64,000 bases of DNA, from NCBI GenBank assembly GCA_023957475.1, contig JAMLHA010000012.1:40940-104939 (forward strand), read 5' to 3'. Positions 10,232-19,583 of this stretch are shown here, piece after piece (the stretch's first letter is position 1; every line of letters begins with the position of its first letter). The DNA is from Crocinitomicaceae bacterium. GTDB lineage: Bacteria > Bacteroidota > Bacteroidia > Flavobacteriales_D > Crocinitomicaceae. Both the position numbers and the translations under genes were made by a program. Under the pieces are notes generated by a model, which saw only the letters and a program-made list of their open reading frames with translations, made no database searches and had not been told where the DNA came from.

Positions 10232-10251
10232 TTGCGGTACTAAGTTTATAG

Positions 10252-10283
10252 AGAGGATATTCATATTGAGTATCCTCTTTTTT
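10252..10283 (+). terminator. Intrinsic terminator after glyA
   Basis: AGAGGATA at 10252-10259 pairs with TATCCTCT at 10271-10278, followed by T residues. The stop codon of the convergent anmK begins at 10285. Confidence 0.85.
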
Positions 10284-10284
10284 G

Positions 10285-11376
10285 TTATGGTAAATACACC
10301 GTTCCTCCAATTACTTTGCGAGAAGCGCCAGTTACTTCGGGTAAACAATTGGGTTGGTTCTCAAGGTGTAATGCTCCAAGAAATCCAAATATTAAAGCTT
10401 CTTTAAAATCAATGATTTCTTTTGAAGGCACGTCTATTTTTCCATTAAAATAATGTTGTAGCCTATTTATTAAAAAAGTGTTTTTAGCTCCTCCCCCAGT
10501 TGTGTAAACCGATTTGCTTCCTATTTTATTTAGACGTTGAGCAATTTGAATAGCCACGTGTTCGGTAATTGTTGCAATTTTTCCCTCAATTGAAATGGGT
10601 GTATTGGCTATAATTGGTAAAACGGATGTATCTACCCATTCCCAACCCAAAGAATGAGGTTTTTCTTGTTGGTACAACGATAAATTGTTTAATTGTACTA
10701 ATAATTCTTGGTGAATACTGTTGTTTTTTGCAAGATCACCATTGTTGTCATACGCCAAATTTAATTGTTGGGTAAAATGATTGATTAAAATGTTTGCGGG
10801 ACAAATATCAAAAGCCACTATTCGATTGTTTTTGTCGATGTTTGATAAATTTGCGAAACCGCCAATGTTTAAAAATGTATCAGCAAAGGCGGAAAACAGT
10901 AATTTATCTCCAATTGACACCAATGGAGCGCCTTGTCCACCCAAAAGCACGTCTTTTTTTCGAAAATCATTGATGGTTTTTATTCCTGTTTGAATGGCAA
11001 TAGATTGTCCACAACCGATTTGACAAGTGAAATTGCGTTCTGGTTGGTGAAAAATTGTTTGTCCATGTGAAGCAATTGTATCAACCTCATTTTTTTGAAT
11101 CTCACTATTTTTGATAAACCGATTTACCATTTCACCATAAAATTTACCCAATTCTTTGTCCAAAAGCATTAAATCTAGCCCTGATAATGTTGTTGAATGT
11201 TTTAATTTCTTCAACAATTCAGTCGGATATGTAAAAAAATCAGTTTGAATAATTTTGAAACTCCAATCGTTATTCATTGATAATGAAAAAGATGCGTAGC
11301 AAATATCAAGTCCATCTAAGGAAGTTCCTGACATTAATCCTATAATTTTATAACTTCTTTTTACTTTCTGTTGCAT
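10285..11376 (-). CDS. anmK: Anhydro-N-acetylmuramic acid kinase
   Basis: The 363-residue protein has the family start GLMSGTSLDGLDICYASF, which binds phosphate, and the later motifs SHGQTIFHQPE, NIGGFANLSNI, FDICPANILIN and TTGGGAKNTFL. AnmK hydrolyses the 1,6-anhydro ring of anhydro-MurNAc and phosphorylates it to MurNAc-6-phosphate in cell-wall recycling. Length is normal. It is divergent from the acyl-CoA dehydrogenase gene; that gene's -33 box overlaps the anmK start region. Confidence 0.95.
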   Translation of the reverse strand: MQQKVKRSYKIIGLMSGTSLDGLDICYASFSLSMNNDWSFKIIQTDFFTYPTELLKKLKHSTTLSGLDLMLLDKELGKFYGEMVNRFIKNSEIQKNEVDTIASHGQTIFHQPERNFTCQIGCGQSIAIQTGIKTINDFRKKDVLLGGQGAPLVSIGDKLLFSAFADTFLNIGGFANLSNIDKNNRIVAFDICPANILINHFTQQLNLAYDNNGDLAKNNSIHQELLVQLNNLSLYQQEKPHSLGWEWVDTSVLPIIANTPISIEGKIATITEHVAIQIAQRLNKIGSKSVYTTGGGAKNTFLINRLQHYFNGKIDVPSKEIIDFKEALIFGFLGALHLENQPNCLPEVTGASRKVIGGTVYLP

Positions 11377-11400
11377 AATTTTATAAAATGTTTAATTTTG
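11370..11400 (+). promoter_or_regulatory. Bacteroidota-type promoter of the acyl-CoA dehydrogenase gene
   Basis: GTTG at 11370-11373 and TAATTTTG at 11393-11400 are separated by 19 bases, matching the TTTG-N19-TAnnTTTG consensus. The ATG follows at 11434. Confidence 0.65.
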
Positions 11401-11433
11401 CATTAAATCGAAAATGAAACCATAAATATAACT

Positions 11434-12576
11434 ATGAATTTTGAATTATCAGAAGAACATTTAGCAGTAAAAGCTGCTGCTAGAGATTTTGCTCAAAACG
11501 TTTTGAAGCCAGGAGTGATTGAACGAGATAGAGAGCAACGCTTCCCTGTTGAGGAAATGAAGCAATTAGCAGAACTAGGATTTCTAGGGATGATGGTTGA
11601 TCCTAAGTATGGAGGAAGTGGTATGGATGCGCTTTCTTATGTATTGGCTATGGAAGAAATTTCTAAAGTAGATGCTTCAACATCTGTTTGTATGTCTGTT
11701 AACAATTCCCTTGTTTGTTGGGGCTTAGAAGAATATGGAACAGAAGAACAAAAACAAAAATATTTAGTTCCGCTTGCAAAAGGTGAAAAAATTGGTGCTT
11801 TTTGTTTGTCTGAACCAGAAGCAGGTTCTGATGCAACTTCACAACGTACAACAGCCATCGATATGGGTGATTATTACCTAGTAAATGGTGTTAAAAACTG
11901 GATTACAAATGGTAAAACAGCATCAACGTACTTGGTAATTGCTCAAACACACACAGAAAAAGGACACAAAGGAATCAATGCGTTGATTATTGAGAGAGGG
12001 ATGGAAGGATTTGAAGTTGGTGCAAAAGAAGATAAAATGGGTATCCGTGGAAGTGATACGCACACGTTGTTGTTTAACAATGTTAAAGTTCCAAAAGCAA
12101 ATCGCATCGGTGACGATGGATTTGGATTTACGTTTGCTATGAAGGTACTTTCTGGTGGACGTATTGGTATCGCTGCTCAAGCTTTAGGAATTGCTGCAGG
12201 TGCTTTTGAATTGGCAACGGCTTACGCAAAAGAAAGAGCCGCTTTTGGAAAACCTATTGGTCAACACCAAGCAATCGCATTCAAATTAGCAGACATGGCT
12301 ACAGATATTGAAGCTGCTCGTTTGTTAGTTTACCGTGCTGCTTTAGATAAAGATGCACATAGAAATTATGATCAATCATCCGCAATGGCGAAGTTATATG
12401 CTTCACAAGTGGCTATGAAACATACAGTAGAAGCTGTTCAAATACACGGTGGATATGGTTATGTGAAAGAATACCATGTGGAACGTTTAATGCGTGATGC
12501 TAAGATTACTCAGATATACGAAGGAACTTCAGAAGTTCAAAAAATCGTTATTTCTAGAAATGTTTTGAAAGATTAA
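11434..12576 (+). CDS. Acyl-CoA dehydrogenase (short-chain/butyryl type)
   Basis: The 380-residue flavoprotein oxidises acyl-CoA to trans-2-enoyl-CoA and passes electrons to ETF. Motifs seen are FCLSEPEAGSDATSQRT (FAD/substrate loop), YLVNGVKNWITNG, and QIYEGTSEVQKIVISR near the C terminus, whose Glu sits where the catalytic base of short-chain acyl-CoA dehydrogenases lies. Length fits the family. It has its own promoter and terminator and stands alone, with no other beta-oxidation gene nearby. Chain-length preference is inferred from similarity to butyryl-CoA dehydrogenases only. Confidence 0.93.
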   Translation: MNFELSEEHLAVKAAARDFAQNVLKPGVIERDREQRFPVEEMKQLAELGFLGMMVDPKYGGSGMDALSYVLAMEEISKVDASTSVCMSVNNSLVCWGLEEYGTEEQKQKYLVPLAKGEKIGAFCLSEPEAGSDATSQRTTAIDMGDYYLVNGVKNWITNGKTASTYLVIAQTHTEKGHKGINALIIERGMEGFEVGAKEDKMGIRGSDTHTLLFNNVKVPKANRIGDDGFGFTFAMKVLSGGRIGIAAQALGIAAGAFELATAYAKERAAFGKPIGQHQAIAFKLADMATDIEAARLLVYRAALDKDAHRNYDQSSAMAKLYASQVAMKHTVEAVQIHGGYGYVKEYHVERLMRDAKITQIYEGTSEVQKIVISRNVLKD

Positions 12577-12601
12577 TTCTTTCATTTTTTTTATGATTAT
12601 T

Positions 12602-12628
12602 AAAGCTATCTCACGATAGCTTTTTTTA
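12602..12628 (+). terminator. Intrinsic terminator after the acyl-CoA dehydrogenase gene
   Basis: AAAGCTATC at 12602-12610 pairs perfectly with GATAGCTTT at 12615-12623 around a TCAC loop and is followed by T residues. Confidence 0.88.
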
Positions 12629-12714
12629 TGCTCTTTTGGGATTTGTGATTAATTTGCTGAAGAGAATAAATTACAAAAAACTTCTTAAAACAGAAAAAAT
12701 AGTATTTTTATCAA

Positions 12715-13317
12715 ATGGAATCCTTTATCATAGATTTTATTCAAGGTGTGTATCAAACAACCATTTGGGAATGGTTGGCAGTATTATGTAATATTTGTTA
12801 TTTGATTTTAGCGATTCAACAACGAATGGCTTGTTGGTTATTTGCGTTTCTTGGAGCGTCCATCTATGTGTATGTCAGTTATTCTGTACATCTTTATTTG
12901 GATGCATTTTTACATTTCTTTTATGTTGTTACGGCGGTTGTAGGTTTTCTTAATTGGAACAAACAAAAAGATGAAAATAAAATAATAAGATGGAAAATTA
13001 ATTATCATTTAATCAATATTTTATTGACAATTGTTTTGAGTATTACTTTAGGTTATTTATTTCAAAAACACACTCCTCAAAAAAGCCCTTACTTAGATGC
13101 TTTTACAACGTGTTTTAGTTTGGTTGCAACATTTATGGTGGCTAAAAAAGTGCTGGAAAATTGGATGTATTGGATTGCGATAGATGCAGTAATGGTTTAC
13201 CTGTATTTTACTCGTGATTTAAAACTTTCAAGTATATTGATGTTGATTTACACAATATTGGCTATAAAAGGCTATTTTTCATGGCGAAATCACTACAAAA
13301 AACAACTCATTGGATGA
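12715..13317 (+). CDS. pnuC: Nicotinamide riboside/mononucleotide transporter PnuC
   Basis: The 200-residue membrane protein has the PnuC plan: a WEWLAVLCNICYLILAIQQ first helix, CWLFAFLGASIYVYVSY, then several further hydrophobic helices and a positively charged tail. PnuC proteins take up nicotinamide riboside by facilitated diffusion, with trapping by phosphorylation. The next gene encodes the matching NadR-type kinase and overlaps the stop codon by ATGA, so the two are very likely a vitamin B3 salvage operon. No thiamine-type or other riboswitch was noticed upstream. Confidence 0.92.
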   Translation: MESFIIDFIQGVYQTTIWEWLAVLCNICYLILAIQQRMACWLFAFLGASIYVYVSYSVHLYLDAFLHFFYVVTAVVGFLNWNKQKDENKIIRWKINYHLINILLTIVLSITLGYLFQKHTPQKSPYLDAFTTCFSLVATFMVAKKVLENWMYWIAIDAVMVYLYFTRDLKLSSILMLIYTILAIKGYFSWRNHYKKQLIG

Positions 13318-14267
13318 TACGAATAGCTGTAACAGGACCTGAATCAACGGGTAAAACGTCTTTAGCCAAGCAATTAGCTGCCTATTTTGATGTTTGTTGG
13401 GTGGAAGAATATGCACGAAGCTATTTGATGGAGAGAAATGGTGTGTATCAAGTGGTGGATTTGGATGCTATTGCAAAAGGACAGCTTGAATTGTGGGGAG
13501 AAAAAGATGGTGAAAAATTGTGTTTTTACGATACGGAAATGCTTGTAATGAAAATCTGGTCAGAGTTTAAATACCACCAATTGAGTTCATTTATTCAACA
13601 AGCATATCAAGAGCAACAAATAGATTTGTTTTTGGTGTGTAAACCCGATATTGATTGGGAAGAAGATGAATTGCGGGAGCATCCAGAGTTGCGTCAAGAT
13701 TTGTTTGCTATTTATATAGCTGAATTGCAACAACTCCCTACTCCATTTGAAATTGTTTATAGTCAAAACGAAGAGCGTATAAATCTTGCAATCAATAAAG
13801 TCATTAATTTCTTAGTAGAAAACAATCAAATCGAAATTTTACCGTATGATTCTTCTTATAAATTATCGTTGCTTCATTTGTTAGAACTGAATACTCCTCA
13901 CTATTTTGCGCCTGAAGAAAAAGCAGATTTTGAAGCGTATTTAGAGCAATTTGTGGAAGATTATTCCATTGTAAAAGTAGGCAACAAGGTTGTTGGTTGT
14001 GGTGGTGTAAATTACGCAGAAAATGGACGTTTAGGAAAATTGAGTTGGGCTATTATTCATCCTGATTTTCAAGGGAAGGGAATTGGTACACACTTACTAA
14101 AATACCGAGTAAAAAAGTTGAAATCAGTGAAACAAGTTGAACAAATTGTTGTGAGAACTTCTCAATTGGTGTATCAGTTTTATGAAAAAAATGGTTTTCA
14201 ATTGAAAGAAATAGTTGAGAACTATTGGGCAGAAGGTTTGGATATGTACTATATGGAGTTGAAATAG
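13314..14267 (+). CDS. NadR-like nicotinamide riboside kinase fused to a GNAT acetyltransferase
   Basis: Starting at ATG 13314 (ATGA overlap with pnuC) the product is about 317 residues; an upstream in-frame ATG at 13281 would only add non-conserved residues. Residues 1-173 are a P-loop kinase like the C-terminal domain of NadR: IAVTGPESTGKTSLAKQL (Walker A), VEEYARSYLM, FYDTEMLVMKIW and CKPDIDWEEDELREHP. It would phosphorylate nicotinamide riboside to NMN. Residues about 175-317 form a GNAT fold: WAIIHPDFQGKGIGTHLL contains the Q/RxxGxG/A acetyl-CoA loop, followed by VYQFYEKNGFQLKE. The frame is continuous through both parts, so this is a real fusion unless an assembly error removed a stop. 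The acetyl acceptor is unknown. Confidence 0.88.
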   Translation: MIRIAVTGPESTGKTSLAKQLAAYFDVCWVEEYARSYLMERNGVYQVVDLDAIAKGQLELWGEKDGEKLCFYDTEMLVMKIWSEFKYHQLSSFIQQAYQEQQIDLFLVCKPDIDWEEDELREHPELRQDLFAIYIAELQQLPTPFEIVYSQNEERINLAINKVINFLVENNQIEILPYDSSYKLSLLHLLELNTPHYFAPEEKADFEAYLEQFVEDYSIVKVGNKVVGCGGVNYAENGRLGKLSWAIIHPDFQGKGIGTHLLKYRVKKLKSVKQVEQIVVRTSQLVYQFYEKNGFQLKEIVENYWAEGLDMYYMELK

Positions 14268-14322
14268 TTTGTTTCAATACGCTTTCTTAACATTTCATTG
14301 TGGTTAACTACATAGAATCACT

Positions 14323-14353
14323 TTTGTTTGAGTTTTTATTCTTTTTATTTTTG
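14323..14353 (+). promoter_or_regulatory. Bacteroidota-type promoter of the ABC exporter operon
   Basis: TTTG at 14323-14326, a 19-base spacer and TATTTTTG at 14346-14353 give a full consensus promoter; the ATG follows at 14375. Confidence 0.75.
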
Positions 14354-14374
14354 AAATCATAGTTAATTATCGGT

Positions 14375-15292
14375 ATGCTATCTGTTGAAAATATATCAAA
14401 GAGTTTTTTAAGAAAACAAGCTTTAGACGATGTTTCGTTTAAAGTTGAAAAAGGCTCAGTTTTTGGTCTTTTGGGGCCTAATGGAGCTGGGAAAACGACT
14501 TTAATTCGCATCATCAATCAAATTATTGAGCCTGATGCTGGAATTATTCGCATCAACAATGATATTGTGACAAGAAAGCATTTGGCAACTATTGGCTACA
14601 TGCCCGAAGAGCGTGGATTGTATAAAACTATGACAGTGGAAGAACATGCGCTATTTCTCGGTCGCCTACGTGGATTGTCAAAGCAAGATGCTTCCAAAAT
14701 GGTCAATTATTGGTTGGATAAATTTGAAATCTCCAATTGGAAAAAGAAAAGAATTGAAGAATTGTCAAAAGGAATGGCGCAAAAAGTGCAATTTATTTGT
14801 ACCGTTCTTCATGAGCCAGAATTGTTGATTTTGGACGAGCCATACAGTGGTTTTGACCCAATCAATATGGAATTGGTTAAAAATGAATTGATTGCTATGC
14901 GCAATAAAGGTAAAACGATTGTTTTATCTACGCACAACATGAAAAGTGTAGAAGAAGTTTGTGACAGTGTAGCGTTGATTCACAATTCTAAAAAACTGTT
15001 GGATGGCAATGTTGCAACCATTCAAGGAGAAAAGAAAGCAGGGATTTATGCTATCAAATTTAGAGGCAACATGATTGCTTTTGTCAATGCCTTGTGGACG
15101 GGTTATGATGTGATTGAAACAGAAAACCCTTCAGATAATTTGTTTGTCGTAAAAGTAAAAATGCGCAATGATAGCAATTTCGAGAGTTTGCTACGGGTAT
15201 TGCTCGGACAAGTACAAATTGAAGCTGCATGGGAAGTATTGCCGTCTATGCAAGATATATTTATTGATATTGTTCAACCTAAAACAGCGTAA
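14375..15292 (+). CDS. ABC transporter ATP-binding protein (NatA-like exporter)
   Basis: The 305-residue ATPase has Walker A GPNGAGKTT (about residue 35), Q-loop region, the signature LSKGMAQKVQF (a variant of LSGGQ), Walker B LLILDEPYSGFDP and the H-switch STHNMKSVEE. The last ~80 residues form the DUF4162-type extension common in ABC-2 exporters of the NatA/CcmA group. It pairs with the permease four bases downstream. The substrate cannot be told; related systems export sodium, drugs or lipids. Replacement of LSGGQ by LSKGMAQK is usual in this subgroup. Confidence 0.93.
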   Translation: MLSVENISKSFLRKQALDDVSFKVEKGSVFGLLGPNGAGKTTLIRIINQIIEPDAGIIRINNDIVTRKHLATIGYMPEERGLYKTMTVEEHALFLGRLRGLSKQDASKMVNYWLDKFEISNWKKKRIEELSKGMAQKVQFICTVLHEPELLILDEPYSGFDPINMELVKNELIAMRNKGKTIVLSTHNMKSVEEVCDSVALIHNSKKLLDGNVATIQGEKKAGIYAIKFRGNMIAFVNALWTGYDVIETENPSDNLFVVKVKMRNDSNFESLLRVLLGQVQIEAAWEVLPSMQDIFIDIVQPKTA

Positions 15293-15295
15293 TAA

Positions 15296-16633
15296 ATGAG
15301 AAATACTTGGATCATAATACTTCGTGAAATAAAAGAACGTGTTGCTTCTCGCTCATTCGTGCTGTTTTCTATTTTCGGGCCATTGATTATATTGGGTTTG
15401 ATATACCTGATGTTTAAATTTGGAGGAAGTGAATCAGAAAAATGGAATGTATTAATTACTGATAAAGCGGGAATTTTAGACAATAAACTTTTGGCGCATC
15501 CCGATGCAAATGTTAGCTACTCCTTTGCCAACGATTACATTGAGCATACGGATTTTGCTGCTGGTAAACGCTATCAAAAGTTTGATGCGATTGTTGAAAT
15601 CAACGAAAAAGTATTGAGTAATAAAATTGCTTATGTTTTTTACCGCAACAAGCCGTCGTTTAATTTGCAAACCAAAGTGCAATACCAAGTGGAACGTCGC
15701 TTGGAGGAAGTGATGATAAAGCAATTTACAACCTTGTCTGTTGAAAAATTTAGAGAAATAAAACAACCACTCAAATTCAACTTTAGAAATGTGTATGATC
15801 CCTATGATCAAACATCGGATATACGCACTTGGGTTGGATTTTTCTTTGGTACGATTATTCTCGTTTTTATAGCCTTGTTTGGAATGACAATTTTGCGAAG
15901 TGTAACCTCCGAAAAAAGCAATCGCATTGTTGAAGTATTGTTAGCATCTGTCAAACCTCGCCAATTATTGGTGGGAAAAATGACGGGTATTGGCATTGCT
16001 GCATTTATTCAGTTTATACTGTGGATTTTGGTTATTGGTGTTGGGTTGTACCTAATGAGGGCATTTCTATTTCCAAGTATTTATGACCCCTCTGCAATGA
16101 ATGTTGTGCAATTGACGGATAGTGGTAAAATCATGTCCGTGCAAGAAAAACTATACGAAGGAAATACTTTTAATGCGATTGTAGATTTGGTTTATGAACG
16201 GGTAAATTTCTCTGTTATGTTGACCTTTTTCTTGCTGTTTTTTATTGGTGGTTATCTATTTTACGGTTCATTTTTTGCAGCTATTGGTTCAACTGTAGGT
16301 ACAGAAAATGATGGTCAACAATTTGTGTTGCCTATATTGCTAATTCTTTCCTTATCTGCTTATGCTGGTTATTATACCGTTGCTAATCCAGAAAGTGAAT
16401 TGGCGTTTTGGTTGCATTTTATCCCGTTCACTTCACCAGTAGTTGTAATGGTGAAATTGACTTATGGATATGCAAACGGAGAAGCATATCAAATTTGGTT
16501 GTCACTGATAATCTTATTGTTGTCTGCGATTATTTGTTTGTCAATTGCTTCTAAATTGTATAAAAACGGAATTTTACAGTTTGGCCACCGATTGCGATTA
16601 AAGCATATTTTTCAGTGGTTGAGGATTAAGTAG
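15296..16633 (+). CDS. ABC-2 type permease (NatB-like)
   Basis: The 445-residue protein has an N-terminal transmembrane helix (SFVLFSIFGPLIILGLIYLM), a periplasmic domain of about 140 residues, and then five or six more helices, with the conserved FGMTILRSVTSEKSNRIVEVLL and SVKPRQLLVGKMTGIG segments that identify ABC-2 permeases of the NatB/YhaP type. It lies four bases after its ATPase and seven bases before the Ppx/GppA gene, so all three are probably cotranscribed. The transported compound is unknown. Confidence 0.92.
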   Translation: MRNTWIIILREIKERVASRSFVLFSIFGPLIILGLIYLMFKFGGSESEKWNVLITDKAGILDNKLLAHPDANVSYSFANDYIEHTDFAAGKRYQKFDAIVEINEKVLSNKIAYVFYRNKPSFNLQTKVQYQVERRLEEVMIKQFTTLSVEKFREIKQPLKFNFRNVYDPYDQTSDIRTWVGFFFGTIILVFIALFGMTILRSVTSEKSNRIVEVLLASVKPRQLLVGKMTGIGIAAFIQFILWILVIGVGLYLMRAFLFPSIYDPSAMNVVQLTDSGKIMSVQEKLYEGNTFNAIVDLVYERVNFSVMLTFFLLFFIGGYLFYGSFFAAIGSTVGTENDGQQFVLPILLILSLSAYAGYYTVANPESELAFWLHFIPFTSPVVVMVKLTYGYANGEAYQIWLSLIILLLSAIICLSIASKLYKNGILQFGHRLRLKHIFQWLRIK

Positions 16634-16639
16634 ATGTAG

Positions 16640-17551
16640 ATGAAGCGTATAGCTATTATTGATCTAGGTACAAATACATTCAATTTATTGATTGCATCCG
16701 TTGCAACAGATAATTTTGAGGTTCTATATAGTGCTAAATCAGGCGTGGCGCTGGGTTTGGGAGGAATAAATGAAAACAAAATTTCTGAAGATGCCATTGT
16801 GCGTTCAATTCAAGCGTTGAATTCATTTAAGTCATCATGTGATGCGTATAAAGTGAATGAAATAAGGGCTTTTGGCACTTCTGCAATACGAGATGCACAT
16901 AATAAAGAAGCTTTTTGTCGTAAAATACTTGAAGAAACTTCCATTTCTATTGAGGTGATTTCTGGTTTAGAGGAAGCGCAATTAATCTATCAAGGTGTAA
17001 AATGGACTCATGATTTTACACAGCCAACAACTATTGTTGATATTGGTGGTGGAAGTACAGAATTTATTTTTGTAGATGCAAATAAGGTAATTGATTCTAT
17101 CAGTTTAAATATAGGGATTTCGAGAATGTATCAAGAACTACAATTGAACGACCCTCTCACCTCTTCTGATGTTGACTTAATTGAAAATTGGTTGGACAAC
17201 CATGTGAAAGATAAGCTAAAACAAGTGCAATGTACAGCTGTAATTGGTGCTTCGGGTGCTTTTGAAACATTGTATCAAGTTTTTTACAATGAATCCTTTC
17301 CTCTATCTGATAAGAGTATTCACATGAAAAGTGAAGATTTAAAGAAAGTTATTCAAGAAATTGTAGATTCAACTTTGGAAGAAAGAAGAAAAAACCCGTT
17401 GATTATACCTATTCGACAGTTAATGATGCCAATTGCTGCGGTTAAAATAAATTGGTTATTCAAACAATTAGGCGCTACAAAGTTCTATATATCACCTTAT
17501 TCATTAAAAGAAGGGGCGTTATATTCTTATGCAAACCTTAAAAAAACTTAA
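16640..17551 (+). CDS. Ppx/GppA phosphatase family protein
   Basis: The 303-residue protein belongs to the ASKHA-fold Ppx/GppA family: IDLGTNTFNLLIA at the N terminus, GTSAIRDAHNKEAF, SGLEEAQLIYQG and VDIGGGSTEFIFV. Members hydrolyse polyphosphate or pppGpp in the cytoplasm. It is of the short type without the C-terminal HD-like domain. I prefer the ATG at 16640; an ATG at 16634 is followed directly by a stop. The polyphosphate or alarmone preference cannot be read from sequence. Confidence 0.92.
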   Translation: MKRIAIIDLGTNTFNLLIASVATDNFEVLYSAKSGVALGLGGINENKISEDAIVRSIQALNSFKSSCDAYKVNEIRAFGTSAIRDAHNKEAFCRKILEETSISIEVISGLEEAQLIYQGVKWTHDFTQPTTIVDIGGGSTEFIFVDANKVIDSISLNIGISRMYQELQLNDPLTSSDVDLIENWLDNHVKDKLKQVQCTAVIGASGAFETLYQVFYNESFPLSDKSIHMKSEDLKKVIQEIVDSTLEERRKNPLIIPIRQLMMPIAAVKINWLFKQLGATKFYISPYSLKEGALYSYANLKKT

Positions 17552-17590
17552 ATTATTCTTAAATTTATCCCCTTATTAAATAGTTAGCAT

Positions 17591-17598
17591 TATTTTTG
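17591..17598 (+). promoter_or_regulatory. TAnnTTTG -7 element before the folding-factor operon
   Basis: TATTTTTG lies 26 bases before the ATG at 17625. No -33 TTG at the expected distance. Confidence 0.4.
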
Positions 17599-17624
17599 AT
17601 GTAATTGTAATTTAAAAGAAACCT

Positions 17625-19583
17625 ATGAAAAAACATTTTTTAATAGCTTTAGGATTAATCTCAACTATGGGAGCAGTGAGTTATGCACAGCAAGACCCAA
17701 CATTAATGGATATAGATGGAAAGAAGATCACTAAATCAGAATTTCTTCAAATCTATTTGAAAAACAATAACAATCCTAAGTACGATAAGCAATCGCTTGA
17801 TGAATATGTGGAATTGTTTAAGAAATTTCAATTAAAGGTTGCTGAAGCAGAAGCTTTGGGATATGATACCATTCCAAAATTGAAAAATGAATTAGCGGGT
17901 TATCAGAAACAATTGGCACAACCGTATTTAACGGATAAAAGCATGAATGAGTCATTGGTGCAACAAGCCTATGAACGCATGAAAACAGAAGTAAGAGCTT
18001 CTCATATCTTGGTTAAATTGCCTACTAACCCATCTCCAGAAGATACGTTGGCTGCTTACAAAAAAGCAATGGATATTCGTACTAAACTACTAAAAGGTGG
18101 TGATTTTGATAAATTGGCAAGTGAATACTCTGAAGATCCGTCTGCAAAGACAAATAAAGGAGATTTGGGATTTTTTACAGCATTTCAAATGGTTTATCCG
18201 TTTGAAGAAGCAGCATATAACCTAAAAGTTGGTGATGTTTCAATGCCCATCAAAACTCGTTTTGGTTACCATATTTTAAAAGTAACTGATAAACGTCCTG
18301 CTCGTGGAACAATGAAAGCAGCTCATTTAATGATTGCGGCAAATAAGGAAACAGATTCTCCTGAAACAATTTTAAAAGCTGCTGGAAAAGCGCAAGAAAT
18401 TTATGAAAAATTGAAAGCTGGAGAAAAATTTGATGACTTGGTTCGTGCTTATTCAGATGATCCTTCTTCTGCTAATAATGGTGGTTTGTTGCCAGTATTT
18501 GGAACAGGAGCAACAACTCGTATGATTCCAGAGTTTGAAGATGCAGCATTTGGTTTGCACAATGATGGGGATTTCAGTGAGCCAGTTCAATCAAATTTTG
18601 GTTTTCACATTATTAGACGTATTCAATTAACGCCTTTGAAGCCGTTGGATGAATTGAGAAAAGAAATTGAAAGCCGCGTAAATAGAGATGAACGTGCTAA
18701 TTTAACTCAAAATAGTTACGTTGATAAATTGAAAAAAGAATACAACTATAAGGAAGAAAATATTGATAAACTTTTGACTTGGTACAATAAGAATTTAGAT
18801 TCTTCTATCTACAAAGGAGAATTTGATGCAACTAAATTAAAAACAAACAATGCATTGTTTACGTTAGCAGGTACAACCTATACGGAAAAAGATTTTGTTC
18901 AATACATGAATGAAAATCCACGTATTTCAAGAGGTACACCGTTAAAAGAAGTAGCAAAAAAACAATTCAATGATTGGGTGCATACTACCGTAATTGATTA
19001 TGAAAAATCAAGATTGGAAGTGAAATATCCAGAATACAAAGCATTGATGAAAGAATACCACGATGGAATTTTGTTGTATGAAATCATGAGTGATGAAGTG
19101 TGGAATAAAGCCATGACTGATACAGTTGGTTTAAAAGCATTTTATGAGAAAAACAAAGGAAAATACATGTGGGAAAAACGTTTTGATGTGACTGCATACG
19201 AATTAATGTCTGCTGATAACGCTAAAAAAGTTTACAAATTAGCTAAAAAGAAAATTTCTTCTGATAGCATTTCTCACATCATTAATAATAACACGGAACT
19301 AAATTTAAAAGTTAGAACAGGTAAATTTGAAGCTTCAAAAGCTCCTTATTTGGTGAACCAACCGTTGAAAAAAGGAGTAAACAAACCTTATGTTTACGAT
19401 GGTAAAAACTATGTGATTCAATTAAATGAAGTAATTGAACCAAGAAGCAAAGAAATATCCGAAGCGAAGGGATTGATTACATCAGACTATCAAACATATC
19501 TTGAAAAAGAATGGTTGAATGAGTTAGAGAAAAAACACAAGGTTGTTGTTTACGAAGACGTTTTATACTCAATTGGTAAATAA
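17625..19583 (+). CDS. Periplasmic peptidylprolyl isomerase with two PpiC domains
   Basis: The 652-residue product has a signal peptide ([18 protein letters not shown]) and two parvulin rotamase domains in tandem, about residues 123-225 ([11 protein letters not shown] to [11 protein letters not shown]) and 230-335 ([11 protein letters not shown] to FHIIRRIQL). The C-terminal ~300 residues are helical and charged, without a recognised domain. By family knowledge it catalyses prolyl isomerisation and chaperones outer-membrane or secreted proteins in the periplasm. It heads a run of three related genes followed by moxR, whose close spacing suggests one operon. Confidence 0.92.
   Translation: MKKHFLIALGLISTMGAVSYAQQDPTLMDIDGKKITKSEFLQIYLKNNNNPKYDKQSLDEYVELFKKFQLKVAEAEALGYDTIPKLKNELAGYQKQLAQPYLTDKSMNESLVQQAYERMKTEVRASHILVKLPTNPSPEDTLAAYKKAMDIRTKLLKGGDFDKLASEYSEDPSAKTNKGDLGFFTAFQMVYPFEEAAYNLKVGDVSMPIKTRFGYHILKVTDKRPARGTMKAAHLMIAANKETDSPETILKAAGKAQEIYEKLKAGEKFDDLVRAYSDDPSSANNGGLLPVFGTGATTRMIPEFEDAAFGLHNDGDFSEPVQSNFGFHIIRRIQLTPLKPLDELRKEIESRVNRDERANLTQNSYVDKLKKEYNYKEENIDKLLTWYNKNLDSSIYKGEFDATKLKTNNALFTLAGTTYTEKDFVQYMNENPRISRGTPLKEVAKKQFNDWVHTTVIDYEKSRLEVKYPEYKALMKEYHDGILLYEIMSDEVWNKAMTDTVGLKAFYEKNKGKYMWEKRFDVTAYELMSADNAKKVYKLAKKKISSDSISHIINNNTELNLKVRTGKFEASKAPYLVNQPLKKGVNKPYVYDGKNYVIQLNEVIEPRSKEISEAKGLITSDYQTYLEKEWLNELEKKHKVVVYEDVLYSIGK

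Noticed and set aside
10224..10406. Open frame spanning the glyA terminator
   Set aside because: It overlaps the terminator and the 3' end of anmK and has no recognisable content.
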